DNA of 64,000 bases from Winogradskyella pacifica (GCF_013403915.1 NZ_JABFDI010000010.1:1-64000), one strand, 5' to 3'; positions 55,557-64,000 are shown, counted from the stretch's first letter. A program made the numbers and translations. The notes: a model not told the origin generated them from the sequence alone.

Positions 55557-56303
55557 ATGGAAGAACAAGATTATATACAGTTTGAAGCTTACCTCGTTGG
55601 AGATTTGTCTGAGGAGGATTTATTAGCATTTAATATGCGATTAGAATCAGATCCTGAATTTAATAAGTCTTTTGAGATTTATAAAGATCTATCTTCAAAT
55701 CTAGAACATCAAATTGCAAACGAACGCGAAATTTTTGATTTCAAAGCCAATTTAGATGTTATTTCTAGTCAGCATTTTAATGCCATTCACGATAAGGAAC
55801 TCGTAGTTAAGCCGTCTCCAAAATCTAATTTCTATAAGTATGCTGTTGCAGCCTCTGTGGTCGTTCTTTTAGGATTCTTTGTTTTTAACCAGTTTGGAGG
55901 TCCTAAATATGATGATTATAATAACTTTGATCCTATTAGTTTAACGGTTAGAAGTTCTGATGATTCTAATTTTAGCAAAGGAGAACAGAGCTTTAATGCA
56001 AAGAATTATAAAGAAGCTATAAAGGTCTTTAATCTTATTTTAGAAGATGATTTTACCAATTTAGAAATTCAATTATATAAATCTATGGCTTTGGTTGAAA
56101 CCAATCGGTTTGAAGAAGCTGAGATTTTATTAGGAAAAATAACGAATGGGAATTCAGCCTATCAAAATAAAGCAAAATGGATTTTGGCCTTAAATTATTT
56201 AAAACAAGATAAAGAGTCAGAGTGTATTAAAGTTCTTAAAACGATACCTCAGGATGCAGAAGATTACAAAACGGCTCAAGAATTATTGGAGAAATTAGAC
56301 TAA
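55557..56303 (+). CDS. Anti-sigma-like membrane protein with periplasmic TPR
   Basis: 248 residues. The N-terminal about 93 residues are acidic and helical, with an opening (MEEQDYIQFEAYLVGDLSEE) like other anti-sigma N-domains. One membrane helix (about 94-113; YAVAASVVVLLGFFVF) is followed by TPR repeats (about 140-248; FSKGEQSFNAKNYKEAIKVF, LVETNRFEEAEILLGKI). The predicted topology is sigma-binding inside and TPR outside. It lies 4 bp after the sigma gene. Anti-sigma function is inferred; sequence identity to known anti-sigma domains is low. Confidence 0.7.
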   Translation: MEEQDYIQFEAYLVGDLSEEDLLAFNMRLESDPEFNKSFEIYKDLSSNLEHQIANEREIFDFKANLDVISSQHFNAIHDKELVVKPSPKSNFYKYAVAASVVVLLGFFVFNQFGGPKYDDYNNFDPISLTVRSSDDSNFSKGEQSFNAKNYKEAIKVFNLILEDDFTNLEIQLYKSMALVETNRFEEAEILLGKITNGNSAYQNKAKWILALNYLKQDKESECIKVLKTIPQDAEDYKTAQELLEKLD

Positions 56304-56385
56304 ACTTTAAACGCTAGTAATATAGCGCTATAGCCCTTTAAAATAAATACTAAAACGAAAGTCATCAAATCCAAGATGACTTTTT

Positions 56386-56393
56386 TACTTTTG
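56386..56393 (+). promoter_or_regulatory. -7 box adjoining the tatD ATG
   Basis: TACTTTTG, a full match to TAnnTTTG, ends 4 bp before the tatD ATG, giving a leaderless or nearly leaderless mRNA. Confidence 0.45.
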
Positions 56394-56397
56394 CAAA

Positions 56398-57165
56398 ATG
56401 ATTATTACAGATACCCATACCCATTTGTACAGTGAGGCTTTTGATGAAGACAGGGCAGAAATGATTCAGCGAGCTATAGATGCTAACGTAACACGGTTTT
56501 TCATTCCGGCAATAGATTCTACCTATACAGAATCTATGCTTCAACTCGAAAAAGATTTCCCTGAACATGTCTTTTTAATGATGGGTTTGCATCCTACTTC
56601 TGTAAAAGATAATTATAAAGAGGAATTGCGTCTTGTGGACGAATTATTAGCGCAACGAAAATTTTGTGCTATTGGAGAAATTGGAATTGATTTGTATTGG
56701 GATAAAACGACTTTAGATATTCAAATTGAAGCCTTCAAACATCAAATAAATCTTGCAAAACAATATAAGTTGCCTATCGTTATTCATTGTAGGGACGCTT
56801 TCGATGAAATTTTTGAAGTTTTAGAACACGAGAAGTCTGATGATTTATTCGGGATTTTTCATTGTTTTACTGGTACTTTAGAGCAAGCGGAAAAGGCAAT
56901 TTCCTATAATATGAAATTAGGAATAGGAGGAGTCGTTACCTTTAAGAATGGTAAAATAGACCAATTTATCAATCAAATAGATCTCAAGCACATAGTTTTA
57001 GAAACGGATTCGCCTTATTTGGCACCAAAACCATTCCGAGGAAAACGAAATGAAAGTGCTCATATATATAAAGTCTTAGAAAAATTAGCAGAACTTTATG
57101 AAATAAGTGAAGAAGAAATCGCTACCATTACTACAGAAAATTCAAAAGCTATATTCGGAATTTAA
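56398..57165 (+). CDS. tatD: TatD-family metal-dependent hydrolase (DNase)
   Basis: 255 residues, TIM-barrel. Metal ligands: DTHTHL at the N-terminus, GEIGIDLYW, VIHCRDAF, FHCFTGT and ETDSPYLAPKP at their usual places. TatD proteins have 3'-5' exonuclease activity and act in DNA repair or turnover; the family is not involved in Tat export here. The next gene's ATG begins directly after its TAA. Confidence 0.93.
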   Translation: MIITDTHTHLYSEAFDEDRAEMIQRAIDANVTRFFIPAIDSTYTESMLQLEKDFPEHVFLMMGLHPTSVKDNYKEELRLVDELLAQRKFCAIGEIGIDLYWDKTTLDIQIEAFKHQINLAKQYKLPIVIHCRDAFDEIFEVLEHEKSDDLFGIFHCFTGTLEQAEKAISYNMKLGIGGVVTFKNGKIDQFINQIDLKHIVLETDSPYLAPKPFRGKRNESAHIYKVLEKLAELYEISEEEIATITTENSKAIFGI

Positions 57166-58194
57166 ATGACAAAACAACCACATATTCTATTAATATATAC
57201 CGGTGGCACCATTGGTATGATTAAAGATGTTGAAACTGGTGCGCTAAAAGCATTCGATTTTAATAGTCTGCTTGTTAAGATCCCAGAATTACGATTACTA
57301 GATTGTACCATTGACACCATTTCTTTTGACGAACCCATAGATTCATCCAACATGAATCCTAAATATTGGGGAGATATAGCGACGATTATAGGTGAGAATT
57401 ATTTAAAATATGATGGTTTTGTGGTTTTGCATGGTAGTGATACGATGAGTTATTCGGCATCTGCACTTAGTTTTATGTTAGAAAATTTAGCAAAACCAGT
57501 AATCTTTACCGGTTCACAATTACCAATTGGAGATTTACGTACAGATGCAAAGGAAAATCTAATTACATCTATACAGATGGCCTCTTTAAATATTGAAGGT
57601 ATACCTGTCATTAGAGAAGTAGGCTTGTATTTTGAATATAAATTATACAGAGGCAATAGAACTACAAAATTAAATGCTGAACATTTTGAAGCTTTTGAGT
57701 CGTTAAATTATCCGCATTTAGCAGAATCTGGAGTTCATTTAAAAGTCAATTCTGAACATTTATGGAAGCCAACGCCAAACACAAAATTGATTTTGCGTAC
57801 AGCCATGGACACTAATATTGGGGTTTTAAAATTGTTTCCAGGTATTTCTAGACCAATATGTGAAGCCATTCTTAGAAGTAAATTAATTAAAGGACTTATT
57901 ATAGAAACTTACGGTTCTGGCAATGCGACAAGCGAAGCTTGGTTTATAAAATTATTAAGTGAAGCAATTAACAATGGTCTTCATATAATTAATGTCACCC
58001 AATGCGCAGGAGGTAGTGTAAATATGGGCCAATATGAAACCAGTTCACAGTTAAAATTGATTGGTGTTATTTCCGGAAAAGATATTACTATAGAAGCGGC
58101 GATAGCCAAAATGATGTACCTTTTAGGCGAGAAAATTGAAGGAAAAGAATTCAAAACTATTTTCGAAACGTCCTTAAGAGGTGAAATGTCCTAA
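57166..58194 (+). CDS. ansA: Type I (cytoplasmic) L-asparaginase
   Basis: 342 residues. Two catalytic Thr motifs: TGGTIGM (about 12-18) and HGSDTMSYSASALSF (about 89-103). No signal peptide, so the cytoplasmic AnsA type. It hydrolyses L-asparagine to aspartate and ammonia. It abuts tatD with no gap, so the two are co-transcribed. Confidence 0.93.
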   Translation: MTKQPHILLIYTGGTIGMIKDVETGALKAFDFNSLLVKIPELRLLDCTIDTISFDEPIDSSNMNPKYWGDIATIIGENYLKYDGFVVLHGSDTMSYSASALSFMLENLAKPVIFTGSQLPIGDLRTDAKENLITSIQMASLNIEGIPVIREVGLYFEYKLYRGNRTTKLNAEHFEAFESLNYPHLAESGVHLKVNSEHLWKPTPNTKLILRTAMDTNIGVLKLFPGISRPICEAILRSKLIKGLIIETYGSGNATSEAWFIKLLSEAINNGLHIINVTQCAGGSVNMGQYETSSQLKLIGVISGKDITIEAAIAKMMYLLGEKIEGKEFKTIFETSLRGEMS

Positions 58195-58208
58195 AAATAA
58201 CAGAAAAT

Positions 58209-58229
58209 AACACTATAAATTTTAGTGTT
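58209..58229 (+). terminator. Weak terminator after ansA
   Basis: 7-bp stem aacacta / tagtgtt with a 7-base loop, then TGAAGATTTTTT. The U tract is offset by six bases, so modest confidence. Confidence 0.4.
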
Positions 58230-58277
58230 TGAAGATTTTTTCGTTATTTGGCACTATGTAATTTGAAATAAATTTAG

Positions 58278-58365
58278 AGAGAGGTGGCCGAGTGGTCGAA
58301 GGCGCACGCCTGGAAAGTGTGTATACCTCAAAAGGGTATCGAGGGTTCGAATCCCTTCCTCTCTG
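58278..58365 (+). tRNA. tRNA-Ser(GGA)
   Basis: A full cloverleaf: acceptor AGAGAGG/CCTCTCT, anticodon stem CACGC/GTGTG with loop CTGGAAA (anticodon GGA), a long variable arm as in class II tRNAs, and the T arm with GTTCGAAT. Discriminator G at 58365; CCA is not encoded. Reads UCC/UCU codons. Confidence 0.95.
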
Positions 58366-58440
58366 CTGATATTTTACGTGATTATTGCATATTTTTTTTT
58401 ACCTTTAACACTTTAACTAATAAAATTAAGATTCAGAACA

Positions 58441-59214
58441 ATGAAAAGATTATTTTCTATCCTTGCCATAACATGTTTAATGGCTATCGGAACTGTTAAT
58501 GCCAATGCAACAACAGCCTTTGCAAGTGCAACAGCAACTGTAACAAGTGTAACTCAAAGTGATGATGCTGCGGCAGAAGAAGATTTGAGTTTCCATCAAG
58601 TATTAAAAAAGCGTTTTATTGAAGGGGGTGCAGGCTTTATGGGTATTGTACTATTATGTTTAATTCTTGGTTTGGCAATTGCTATTGAGAGAATTATCTT
58701 TTTAAATCTTTCGACTACAAACACTAAAAAATTAACTCAAAATGTAGAAGATGCACTAAACTCTGGTGGTATCGAAGCAGCAAAGGAAGTTTGTAGAAAT
58801 ACAAAAGGACCTGTTGCCTCTATATTCTATCAAGGTTTAGACAGAGCCGATGAAGATATCGATGCTGCTGAAAAAGCTGTTGTAGCTTATGGTGGTGTAC
58901 AAATGGGACAATTAGAAAAGAATGTGTCTTGGATTTCATTATTTATCGCTTTGGCGCCAATGCTTGGTTTCATGGGTACGGTAATTGGTATGATTTCTGC
59001 ATTTGATAAAATTGAAGCTGCAGGTGATATGAACCCATCATTAGTAGCAGGTGGTATTAAAGTCGCACTTTTAACAACTGTATTTGGTCTTATTGTAGCG
59101 ATTATACTTCAAATTTTTTATAATTATATCATTGCGAAAATAGACAGTATTGTAAATGATATGGAAGATGCATCAATTACTTTGATGGATTTATTAGTAA
59201 GACACAAAAAATAA
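58441..59214 (+). CDS. exbB: ExbB/TolQ/MotA-type proton channel protein
   Basis: 257 residues. The N-terminal stretch resembles a signal peptide/extra helix (MKRLFSILAITCLMAIGTVNA). Core helices at about 67-87, 155-180 and 200-225, with LAPMLGFMGTVIGMISAFDKI as the ExbB signature. With ExbD it uses the proton gradient to energise TonB; this serves the TonB receptors seen elsewhere in the window. Gene order exbB-x-exbD-exbD is typical of Bacteroidetes. Confidence 0.92.
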   Translation: MKRLFSILAITCLMAIGTVNANATTAFASATATVTSVTQSDDAAAEEDLSFHQVLKKRFIEGGAGFMGIVLLCLILGLAIAIERIIFLNLSTTNTKKLTQNVEDALNSGGIEAAKEVCRNTKGPVASIFYQGLDRADEDIDAAEKAVVAYGGVQMGQLEKNVSWISLFIALAPMLGFMGTVIGMISAFDKIEAAGDMNPSLVAGGIKVALLTTVFGLIVAIILQIFYNYIIAKIDSIVNDMEDASITLMDLLVRHKK

Positions 59215-59223
59215 AAATTAATT

Positions 59224-59661
59224 ATGCACAAAATATTTAAAATTATTGCCGCTGCTCTTAGTTTGTTTGGTATCATTTCTCTTGTGAGAATTATTGTTGC
59301 TGGTGACGAAGCTATGGAAACAGGTGGTGAAGCAGGTTTGTTTGAGCCTATGGCCTACAGTGCTTACGTGATATTAGGATTAGTTGTTGCATTTGTATTA
59401 TTTTTTGTTGTACAAAATCTAATTACAAATACGGCTTCTCTTAAAAGTACATTAATTGGTGTTGGTGCGTTTGTAGCTGTATTAGCCATTTCTTATGCTT
59501 TATCTGGAGGAGATACAATAGTATACAAAAGTGGTGACGATTTGGCAACAGAAGGACAGTCTCACATGGTTGGTGCCGGTTTAATTGCATTCTATGTATT
59601 ATTAGCAATTGCTGCAATAACTATGATTTTCTCAGGAGTTAAAAAAGTAATTAGTAAATAA
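59224..59661 (+). CDS. Membrane protein inside the ExbBD operon
   Basis: 145 residues with four hydrophobic helices (about 5-25, 40-65, 75-95, 118-140). Found between exbB and exbD in Bacteroidetes; function unknown, presumably an accessory part of the energising complex. Spacings of 9 and 6 bp show a tight operon. Confidence 0.78.
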   Translation: MHKIFKIIAAALSLFGIISLVRIIVAGDEAMETGGEAGLFEPMAYSAYVILGLVVAFVLFFVVQNLITNTASLKSTLIGVGAFVAVLAISYALSGGDTIVYKSGDDLATEGQSHMVGAGLIAFYVLLAIAAITMIFSGVKKVISK

Positions 59662-59667
59662 TATAAC

Positions 59668-60300
59668 ATGGCAAAAAGAGCAGCACCCGAAGTAAATGCA
59701 GGATCAATGGCTGACATTGCCTTCTTATTACTTATCTTTTTCTTAGTAACAACTACTATTGAAAAGGACAAAGGATTATTAAGAAGTTTGCCACCTATTG
59801 ATGACACTGAAGTTGAACCACCAATTATTAGACAAAAAAATCTATTTACTGTTAATATTAACCGTAATAACCAACTCTTAGTAGAAGAGGAGGAAATTCC
59901 GATTAGTGAACTAAGACAAGCAGCTATTGATTTTTTAGATAATGGAGGCGGAACTAACCCAGAAGGTGAGTCTTGTGATTATTGTAAAGGAAAGCGTTTA
60001 GAGGATTCCTCAGACCATCCAGATAAAGCAATTATCTCAATGAAGCACGATAGAGAAACCACTTATGAAAAGTACATCGATGTACAAAATGAGTTGGTTG
60101 CAGCCTATAATTTCTTAAGAGAGCGAGAAGCAGAAAGACTATACAAAAAGTATTATCCAGATGCTGATAAGGTGTTTACCGCTATGCTTGAAGAGAAAGA
60201 GAAGAATCAATTTAGTAAGGATGAAGTACTTAATGAGCGAATTGAAACCGTTAAGTTATTATTCCCAATGAAATTGTCTGAAGCAGAACCTGAAAAATAA
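59668..60300 (+). CDS. exbD: ExbD/TolR protein (first copy)
   Basis: 210 residues. One membrane helix near 15-35 (MADIAFLLLIFFLVTTT) with the functional Asp in it, then a periplasmic domain. An insertion with CDYCKGKR (about 104-111), a CxxC motif, is unusual for ExbD and may be a disulfide or metal site. Acts with ExbB to drive TonB. Confidence 0.9.
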   Translation: MAKRAAPEVNAGSMADIAFLLLIFFLVTTTIEKDKGLLRSLPPIDDTEVEPPIIRQKNLFTVNINRNNQLLVEEEEIPISELRQAAIDFLDNGGGTNPEGESCDYCKGKRLEDSSDHPDKAIISMKHDRETTYEKYIDVQNELVAAYNFLREREAERLYKKYYPDADKVFTAMLEEKEKNQFSKDEVLNERIETVKLLFPMKLSEAEPEK

Positions 60301-60315
60301 TAAAAAGTAACAATT

Positions 60316-60783
60316 ATGTCTAAGTTTAGAAAAAAAGATAAAGGTGGATTGCCCGCAATTTCAACGGCATCACTTCCAGATATTGTATTTATGTTGCTTT
60401 TCTTTTTTATGGTTGCAACTGTAATGAGAGACAGTACTTTAATGATTGAAAACAGATTGCCTAGTGCCGATCAGGTTGAAAAACTTAAAAAAGACAGAAC
60501 AATCTTTATTTATGCAGGAAAACCAAGCGATTTATACAAGCAATTTGGTAAAGAACCAAGGATTCAATTTAATGATGCTTATATTACTGTAGAAGATGTG
60601 CAATCATCAGTTATTCAGGGTATAAACGATTTGAACGAAGACTTACAAAGTAGAGTCGTAATTGGTCTTAAAATCGATAAAGAAACCAATGCAGGTTTAG
60701 TATCAGATATTAAGCAAGAATTGCGTAAGGCTAATGCATTAAAAGTGATGTATATAGCTAATACTAAAAACGAAAATTTATAA
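60316..60783 (+). CDS. exbD: ExbD/TolR protein (second copy)
   Basis: 155 residues. The helix with functional Asp (LPDIVFMLLFFFMVATV, about 20-36) and a periplasmic domain of normal length. Two ExbD copies with one ExbB are common in this phylum; they may form a heteromeric plug. Ends in a terminator. Confidence 0.91.
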   Translation: MSKFRKKDKGGLPAISTASLPDIVFMLLFFFMVATVMRDSTLMIENRLPSADQVEKLKKDRTIFIYAGKPSDLYKQFGKEPRIQFNDAYITVEDVQSSVIQGINDLNEDLQSRVVIGLKIDKETNAGLVSDIKQELRKANALKVMYIANTKNENL

Positions 60784-60803
60784 TAAATTCTTAATTTTAT
60801 ATA

Positions 60804-60836
60804 AAAACGTCCTGAGAAACAATCTCAGGGCGTTTT
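60804..60836 (+). terminator. Terminator of the ExbBD operon
   Basis: 14-bp stem aaacgtcctgaga / tctcagggcgttt (one U-G pair) with a 5-base loop followed by TTTTTTG. Confidence 0.88.
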
Positions 60837-60921
60837 TTGTTTAATTGATATTAAAGATTTTGTAGCTTTATCAATATTTAACAATCATGCTAAATACGTT
60901 ATCTCTAAATAAAAGATTATA

Positions 60922-61662
60922 ATGAGAGCATATCACAATCTAAAAAAGTATCGGTATCAACACATAAAAAGTTACTTGCTACTTATATTTATATTAATAG
61001 GTTTTTTGGGGTTTTCGCAAAATGAGAATACAGATGCGTCCAAATTATATAAAGATTACAGAGAGGACCAATTCTATGCGTCAGTAACCTATAATATACT
61101 GAATGAAAAGCCGAATGGAGTCTCTCAATCTGGTTTTTCATCGGGGTTTCATTTTGGTTTTATAAGAGATATGCCAATTAACGAAAAACGTAATGTTTCG
61201 ATAGGTTTAGGTTTAGGGGTTTCTACTAATTCTTATAACCAAAAAAACGTATTGATTGAAGAAATTAATAAGACGATATCCTTTAGTAAAATAGATGAAA
61301 GTGACTATAATGTATCTAAGAATAAGTTTGCTACGTACCTCGTAGAAGTGCCTTTAGAAATTAGATGGAGAACTTCTAATCCAGAAGATTATAATTTTTG
61401 GCGTATTTACACAGGGTTTAAAATAGGGTACTTACTATATAATACTACAACTTTTAAGAGTGATTTGGCTAATGAGAAACTGTCTAATATAGATAGCTTT
61501 AATAAAATTCAATATGGTTTAACTCTGAGTGCTGGTTATAGTACTTGGAATTTTCATGTGTATTATGGTTTAAACTCAATTTTTGATAATGACATAGCGT
61601 TCGAAGGTGAAAGTATAGATATGAAATCCTTAAAAATAGGATTGATGTTTTATGTCCTATAA
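60922..61662 (+). CDS. PorT-like outer-membrane beta-barrel protein
   Basis: 246 residues. An N-terminal basic stretch and signal helix (LLLIFILIGFLGFSQ), then barrel strands (FYASVTYNIL, HFGFIRDMPI, GFKIGYLLYNTT). PorT was named for a role in the type IX secretion pathway of Porphyromonas; whether this barrel serves it is unknown. It lies behind the ExbBD operon but after a terminator. Its last 6 bp overlap the convergent PAP2-like gene. Confidence 0.78.
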   Translation: MRAYHNLKKYRYQHIKSYLLLIFILIGFLGFSQNENTDASKLYKDYREDQFYASVTYNILNEKPNGVSQSGFSSGFHFGFIRDMPINEKRNVSIGLGLGVSTNSYNQKNVLIEEINKTISFSKIDESDYNVSKNKFATYLVEVPLEIRWRTSNPEDYNFWRIYTGFKIGYLLYNTTTFKSDLANEKLSNIDSFNKIQYGLTLSAGYSTWNFHVYYGLNSIFDNDIAFEGESIDMKSLKIGLMFYVL

Positions 61663-62265
61663 CCAATAATTAAGAAGGATAAACTGCGGCATTAATCCTG
61701 TAAAAACACCTATTATCAATTCTTGAGGGGTGTGCGCTTTTAGATGTAAACGCGATGTGGCAATGGCACCTAGAATAATCATCATTAGCGCAATTGTACC
61801 AATGATATTTATATGATAATGCAAACTTAATGCAACAGCGAACATAAAAAAGCCAGAGGCAGCTATCATATGAATACTGGCTTTTATTTTAAACACAGCC
61901 AATATAAAACATGTTAAAGTAGAACATAGAATACCTAAAAAGAAGTAGTATAATTCTATAATTTCATCTGGTGTTAATACGCGTATTAGAATCAACACAA
62001 TTATAATACAATTGATAAATAATGGTATTAAGCGCTCTTTGGTACTTTTTAGATAGATAGAATTAACCTTATTGATCGTTTTGAGTAGGAAGAATAAAAG
62101 GATCGGTAAAATGATTGTAAGGATTACAATCGAAAATATTTTAGCATTTCTTATCGGCTCTGGAATGTAACGTGGAGTTTTAGAAAAGTAAAATAATATA
62201 CCCAATAATGGCATTATTAATGGGTGAAAAACAAACGATATACCTTTTAAAATAAATTCTTTCAT
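61657..62265 (-). CDS. PAP2-like integral membrane protein, altered catalytic residues
   Basis: 202 residues from the ATG at 62265; a Met at 62277 adds only MLLH. Six membrane helices. STKERLIP is like PAP2 motif 1, AASGFFMF occupies the place of motif 2 (PSGH, with the His lost) and SRLHLKAHTPQELIIG resembles motif 3 with the final Asp changed to Glu. So it is probably a phosphatase-family protein without classical catalysis. Role unknown. Confidence 0.6.
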   Translation of the reverse strand: MKEFILKGISFVFHPLIMPLLGILFYFSKTPRYIPEPIRNAKIFSIVILTIILPILLFFLLKTINKVNSIYLKSTKERLIPLFINCIIIVLILIRVLTPDEIIELYYFFLGILCSTLTCFILAVFKIKASIHMIAASGFFMFAVALSLHYHINIIGTIALMMIILGAIATSRLHLKAHTPQELIIGVFTGLMPQFILLNYWL

Positions 62266-62356
62266 GTGTAATAACAAATGTAAAGTTTTATCTTCAAAAT
62301 ATTGATGCTATAGTTTATAAGTAGATTATATATTTTACTTTTATAAAAAACAACGA

Positions 62357-64000
62357 ATGATTAAAAAATACATCACTCTAAGTTTACTCATTTTACTAAG
62401 TCTAAATTATACCTTGGCTCAAGGTAATTATGGAATCATTTTCCCCAAATCGGAATCTGAAAGAAATCGAGCTTGTAGGAATTGTTTTTCGGCATTTCAG
62501 CAAAAACCTAAAGAAGTAAATTTTACTATAAAAAATGACAATGGTAATTTGTACTTTCATACCAATGACAAATCGTGGTTCAATAGTTTATTTAAAAGTG
62601 ATACGGATGGTATTGCTATTGATGTCGTTTCTAAGGATATGTATGATTGCGCCATAGAAACCATTAAAACGGATCAGATTAGGGGTGAATTGTTAAGACC
62701 TGTCTATGCCTCTCGACTTAAAAGCGGCCTAAAATCTATTGGTGAAAATTCCTATCGTGTATTAGTGGGTAAATTACCAGATAACCTGAAGAATAAAGAA
62801 CTAGAATACAATATGCTTTTCTTAGGTAATAAAACACTGTGTCGCTATCAAATTATCTATGATATTAAAGCCTATAAATGGGACTTGCTAGATATGGGCA
62901 TGTATTTAAATTCTATAAGTTTTAAAAATGAAAAAGTTGCAGATACTGAAGATGAGTCATTTCAAATAAAGTACAAAACGCTTCGGTTTAAAATACCGTT
63001 TGAGAAGAATAAGACACAATACTCATCAGCGGATATAAAGCCAGTTTACGATTCATTGAACTTAACAAATTTCAATATAAAGACGATAAACATCAAAGCG
63101 TATTCATCTATTGAAGGTGGTTTAGAACGCAATATAGAATTGCAACAAGAAAGAGCTAATAGTATTGCCAAGGCCATTCAATCATATCAGAAACCCAATA
63201 TCAAAACAACTATATCTTCTTCAGAAAATTGGGTTGAATTTTTAAATGATATTGAAGGTACAAAACACGAGAACCTAAAGGCTCTAAGTAAGAGTGAATT
63301 AAAATCTAAGCTTGTAGGTGCTTTTTCTCAAGATATGGAGCCGTATTTAAAAAACCATAGAAAAGCGATTATTACGTTAGAATTGGAACGGAAAGATATC
63401 TATAAGGCAAAATCTACAACAGAGCTCGTGGGACTCTTTAATTCGTCCATAAAGGATGGTAAATTAGATGAAGCTGCCCAAATACAGAATTCAATTTTTG
63501 AAAAACTAAAGAATAAGGAAGTATCACCAAATATTTTAAAAAATATGGAAATTCCTGCACAGTTGAAATTCATTGATTTCTTAAATAACAATAGTGCCAT
63601 TAAATACCAATTAGACCAAAAGCAACTTATTATCGTAAGGAATGAACTAGAAGCTCTTAAAAAATTAGAAGCTAAGAATCCAAAAGTGCGTTATAATTTA
63701 GTTGCCTTGAAATTTTTAATTTGGCGTCACAATATTGAACCTGTAAATGATGATACGTTTAAATCAGAAATTTACGCTCTAAAAAGTTTTGGTATTGACC
63801 AGCAGCTTATCGATAGGATGATGATTAATTATCACATCATTAAAAGTGAAAAGTATATGCGCGAGCGCGATTACAAAAACAAAGATAAGTCGGTAAATTA
63901 CATTACTAATGCCTATAAGAAAGTATCCCTTTCTGATTTTGACTATTTTAGTTTAGCGCAGTATTTGGTGTATTATGCAAATACGGATAAAGCGGCTGAA
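62357..64000 (+). CDS. Large secreted protein with OmpA-like segment (runs off the window)
   Basis: 548 codons remain open to the window edge; the 3' end is missing. Signal peptide (MIKKYITLSLLILLSLNYTLAQ). Residues about 245-285 (INIKAYSSIEGGLERNIELQ then ERANSIAKAIQ) look like the C-terminal half of an OmpA-like domain, and three Cys early on (ACRNCFS) could bind heme or metal, but CxxCH is not formed. A near-consensus -7 box TACTTTTA lies 14 bp upstream of the ATG. Function not recognised. Confidence 0.7.
   Translation, partial: MIKKYITLSLLILLSLNYTLAQGNYGIIFPKSESERNRACRNCFSAFQQKPKEVNFTIKNDNGNLYFHTNDKSWFNSLFKSDTDGIAIDVVSKDMYDCAIETIKTDQIRGELLRPVYASRLKSGLKSIGENSYRVLVGKLPDNLKNKELEYNMLFLGNKTLCRYQIIYDIKAYKWDLLDMGMYLNSISFKNEKVADTEDESFQIKYKTLRFKIPFEKNKTQYSSADIKPVYDSLNLTNFNIKTINIKAYSSIEGGLERNIELQQERANSIAKAIQSYQKPNIKTTISSSENWVEFLNDIEGTKHENLKALSKSELKSKLVGAFSQDMEPYLKNHRKAIITLELERKDIYKAKSTTELVGLFNSSIKDGKLDEAAQIQNSIFEKLKNKEVSPNILKNMEIPAQLKFIDFLNNNSAIKYQLDQKQLIIVRNELEALKKLEAKNPKVRYNLVALKFLIWRHNIEPVNDDTFKSEIYALKSFGIDQQLIDRMMINYHIIKSEKYMRERDYKNKDKSVNYITNAYKKVSLSDFDYFSLAQYLVYYANTDKAAE

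Noticed and set aside
58284..58499. 71-codon ORF over the tRNA-Ser gene
   Set aside because: It is the translation of the tRNA and of the exbB 5' end in another frame.
1..64000. CRISPR array, insertion sequence, prophage or integrative element
   Set aside because: No repeat-spacer pattern, transposase, integrase or phage gene was seen; base use looks even along the window.

Overview
The window looks like chromosome from a marine-type member of the Flavobacteriaceae (Bacteroidetes). It is AT-rich. It has several promoters of the Bacteroidetes type (-7 box TAnnTTTG), SusC/SusD and TonB receptors with carboxypeptidase-like N-termini, beta-barrel proteins ending in Phe, the ExbB-x-ExbD-ExbD order, and many lipoproteins. 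I place it at family level only. No insertion sequence, phage, CRISPR array or rRNA was seen. The only RNA gene of a known class is one tRNA-Ser(GGA).

Layout. 1-9.3 kb: a DUF6503-like secreted protein, an OmpA lipoprotein, a Pit-type phosphate carrier fused to a PhoU-like tail, a small MORN-like secreted protein, and a TonB receptor paired with a beta-helix lipoprotein. 9.5-20 kb: housekeeping genes (dgt, dxs, tadA, csp, aspS) around two tandem ClC chloride transporters, one of which lacks the gating glutamate. 20.3-24.6 kb: a solitary susC/susD pair. 24.7-31.5 kb: a four-gene TetR-TolC-adaptor-RND efflux operon with a visible operator. 31.6-33 kb: polyprenyl synthase, a small unknown protein and the remnant of an outer-membrane protein gene. 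33.2-42 kb: a nitric-oxide/denitrification island. On the + strand it has an Rrf2 regulator, ric, a heme-copper-oxidase-like membrane protein, a hemerythrin, a universal stress protein and a flavin-binding PPOX protein. On the - strand it has nirK (fused to cytochrome c), a nirV-like gene, SCO and a porin. Two operator types tie the island together: GGATA-N4-TATCC near rrf2, ric and nirK, and FNR-type TGAT-N4-RTCA boxes at matching positions before nirK and usp.

42-47 kb: sucA-odhB (2-oxoglutarate dehydrogenase) with a small beta-barrel gene upstream. 47-56.3 kb: the most unusual region. It holds two tandem short units, each starting with a near-identical 32-bp block containing a TACGTAA/TTACGTA palindrome and ending at a terminator. 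Next to them lie an orphan NarL-type response regulator, a retropepsin-like protease, a membrane-anchored TPR-CHAT protease, a PKD/beta-barrel protein, two secreted proteins, and a divergent ECF-like sigma factor with a membrane TPR (anti-sigma-like) partner. The two secreted-protein genes share a promoter motif, AGGGTAACAATTT-N12-TATATAA, which I infer the neighbouring sigma factor reads. I propose this locus as an envelope signalling system that I do not recognise as described.

56.4-64 kb: tatD, asparaginase, tRNA-Ser, the ExbB/ExbD energy-transduction operon, a PorT-like barrel, a PAP2-like membrane protein, and a large secreted protein with an OmpA-like segment that runs off the window end.
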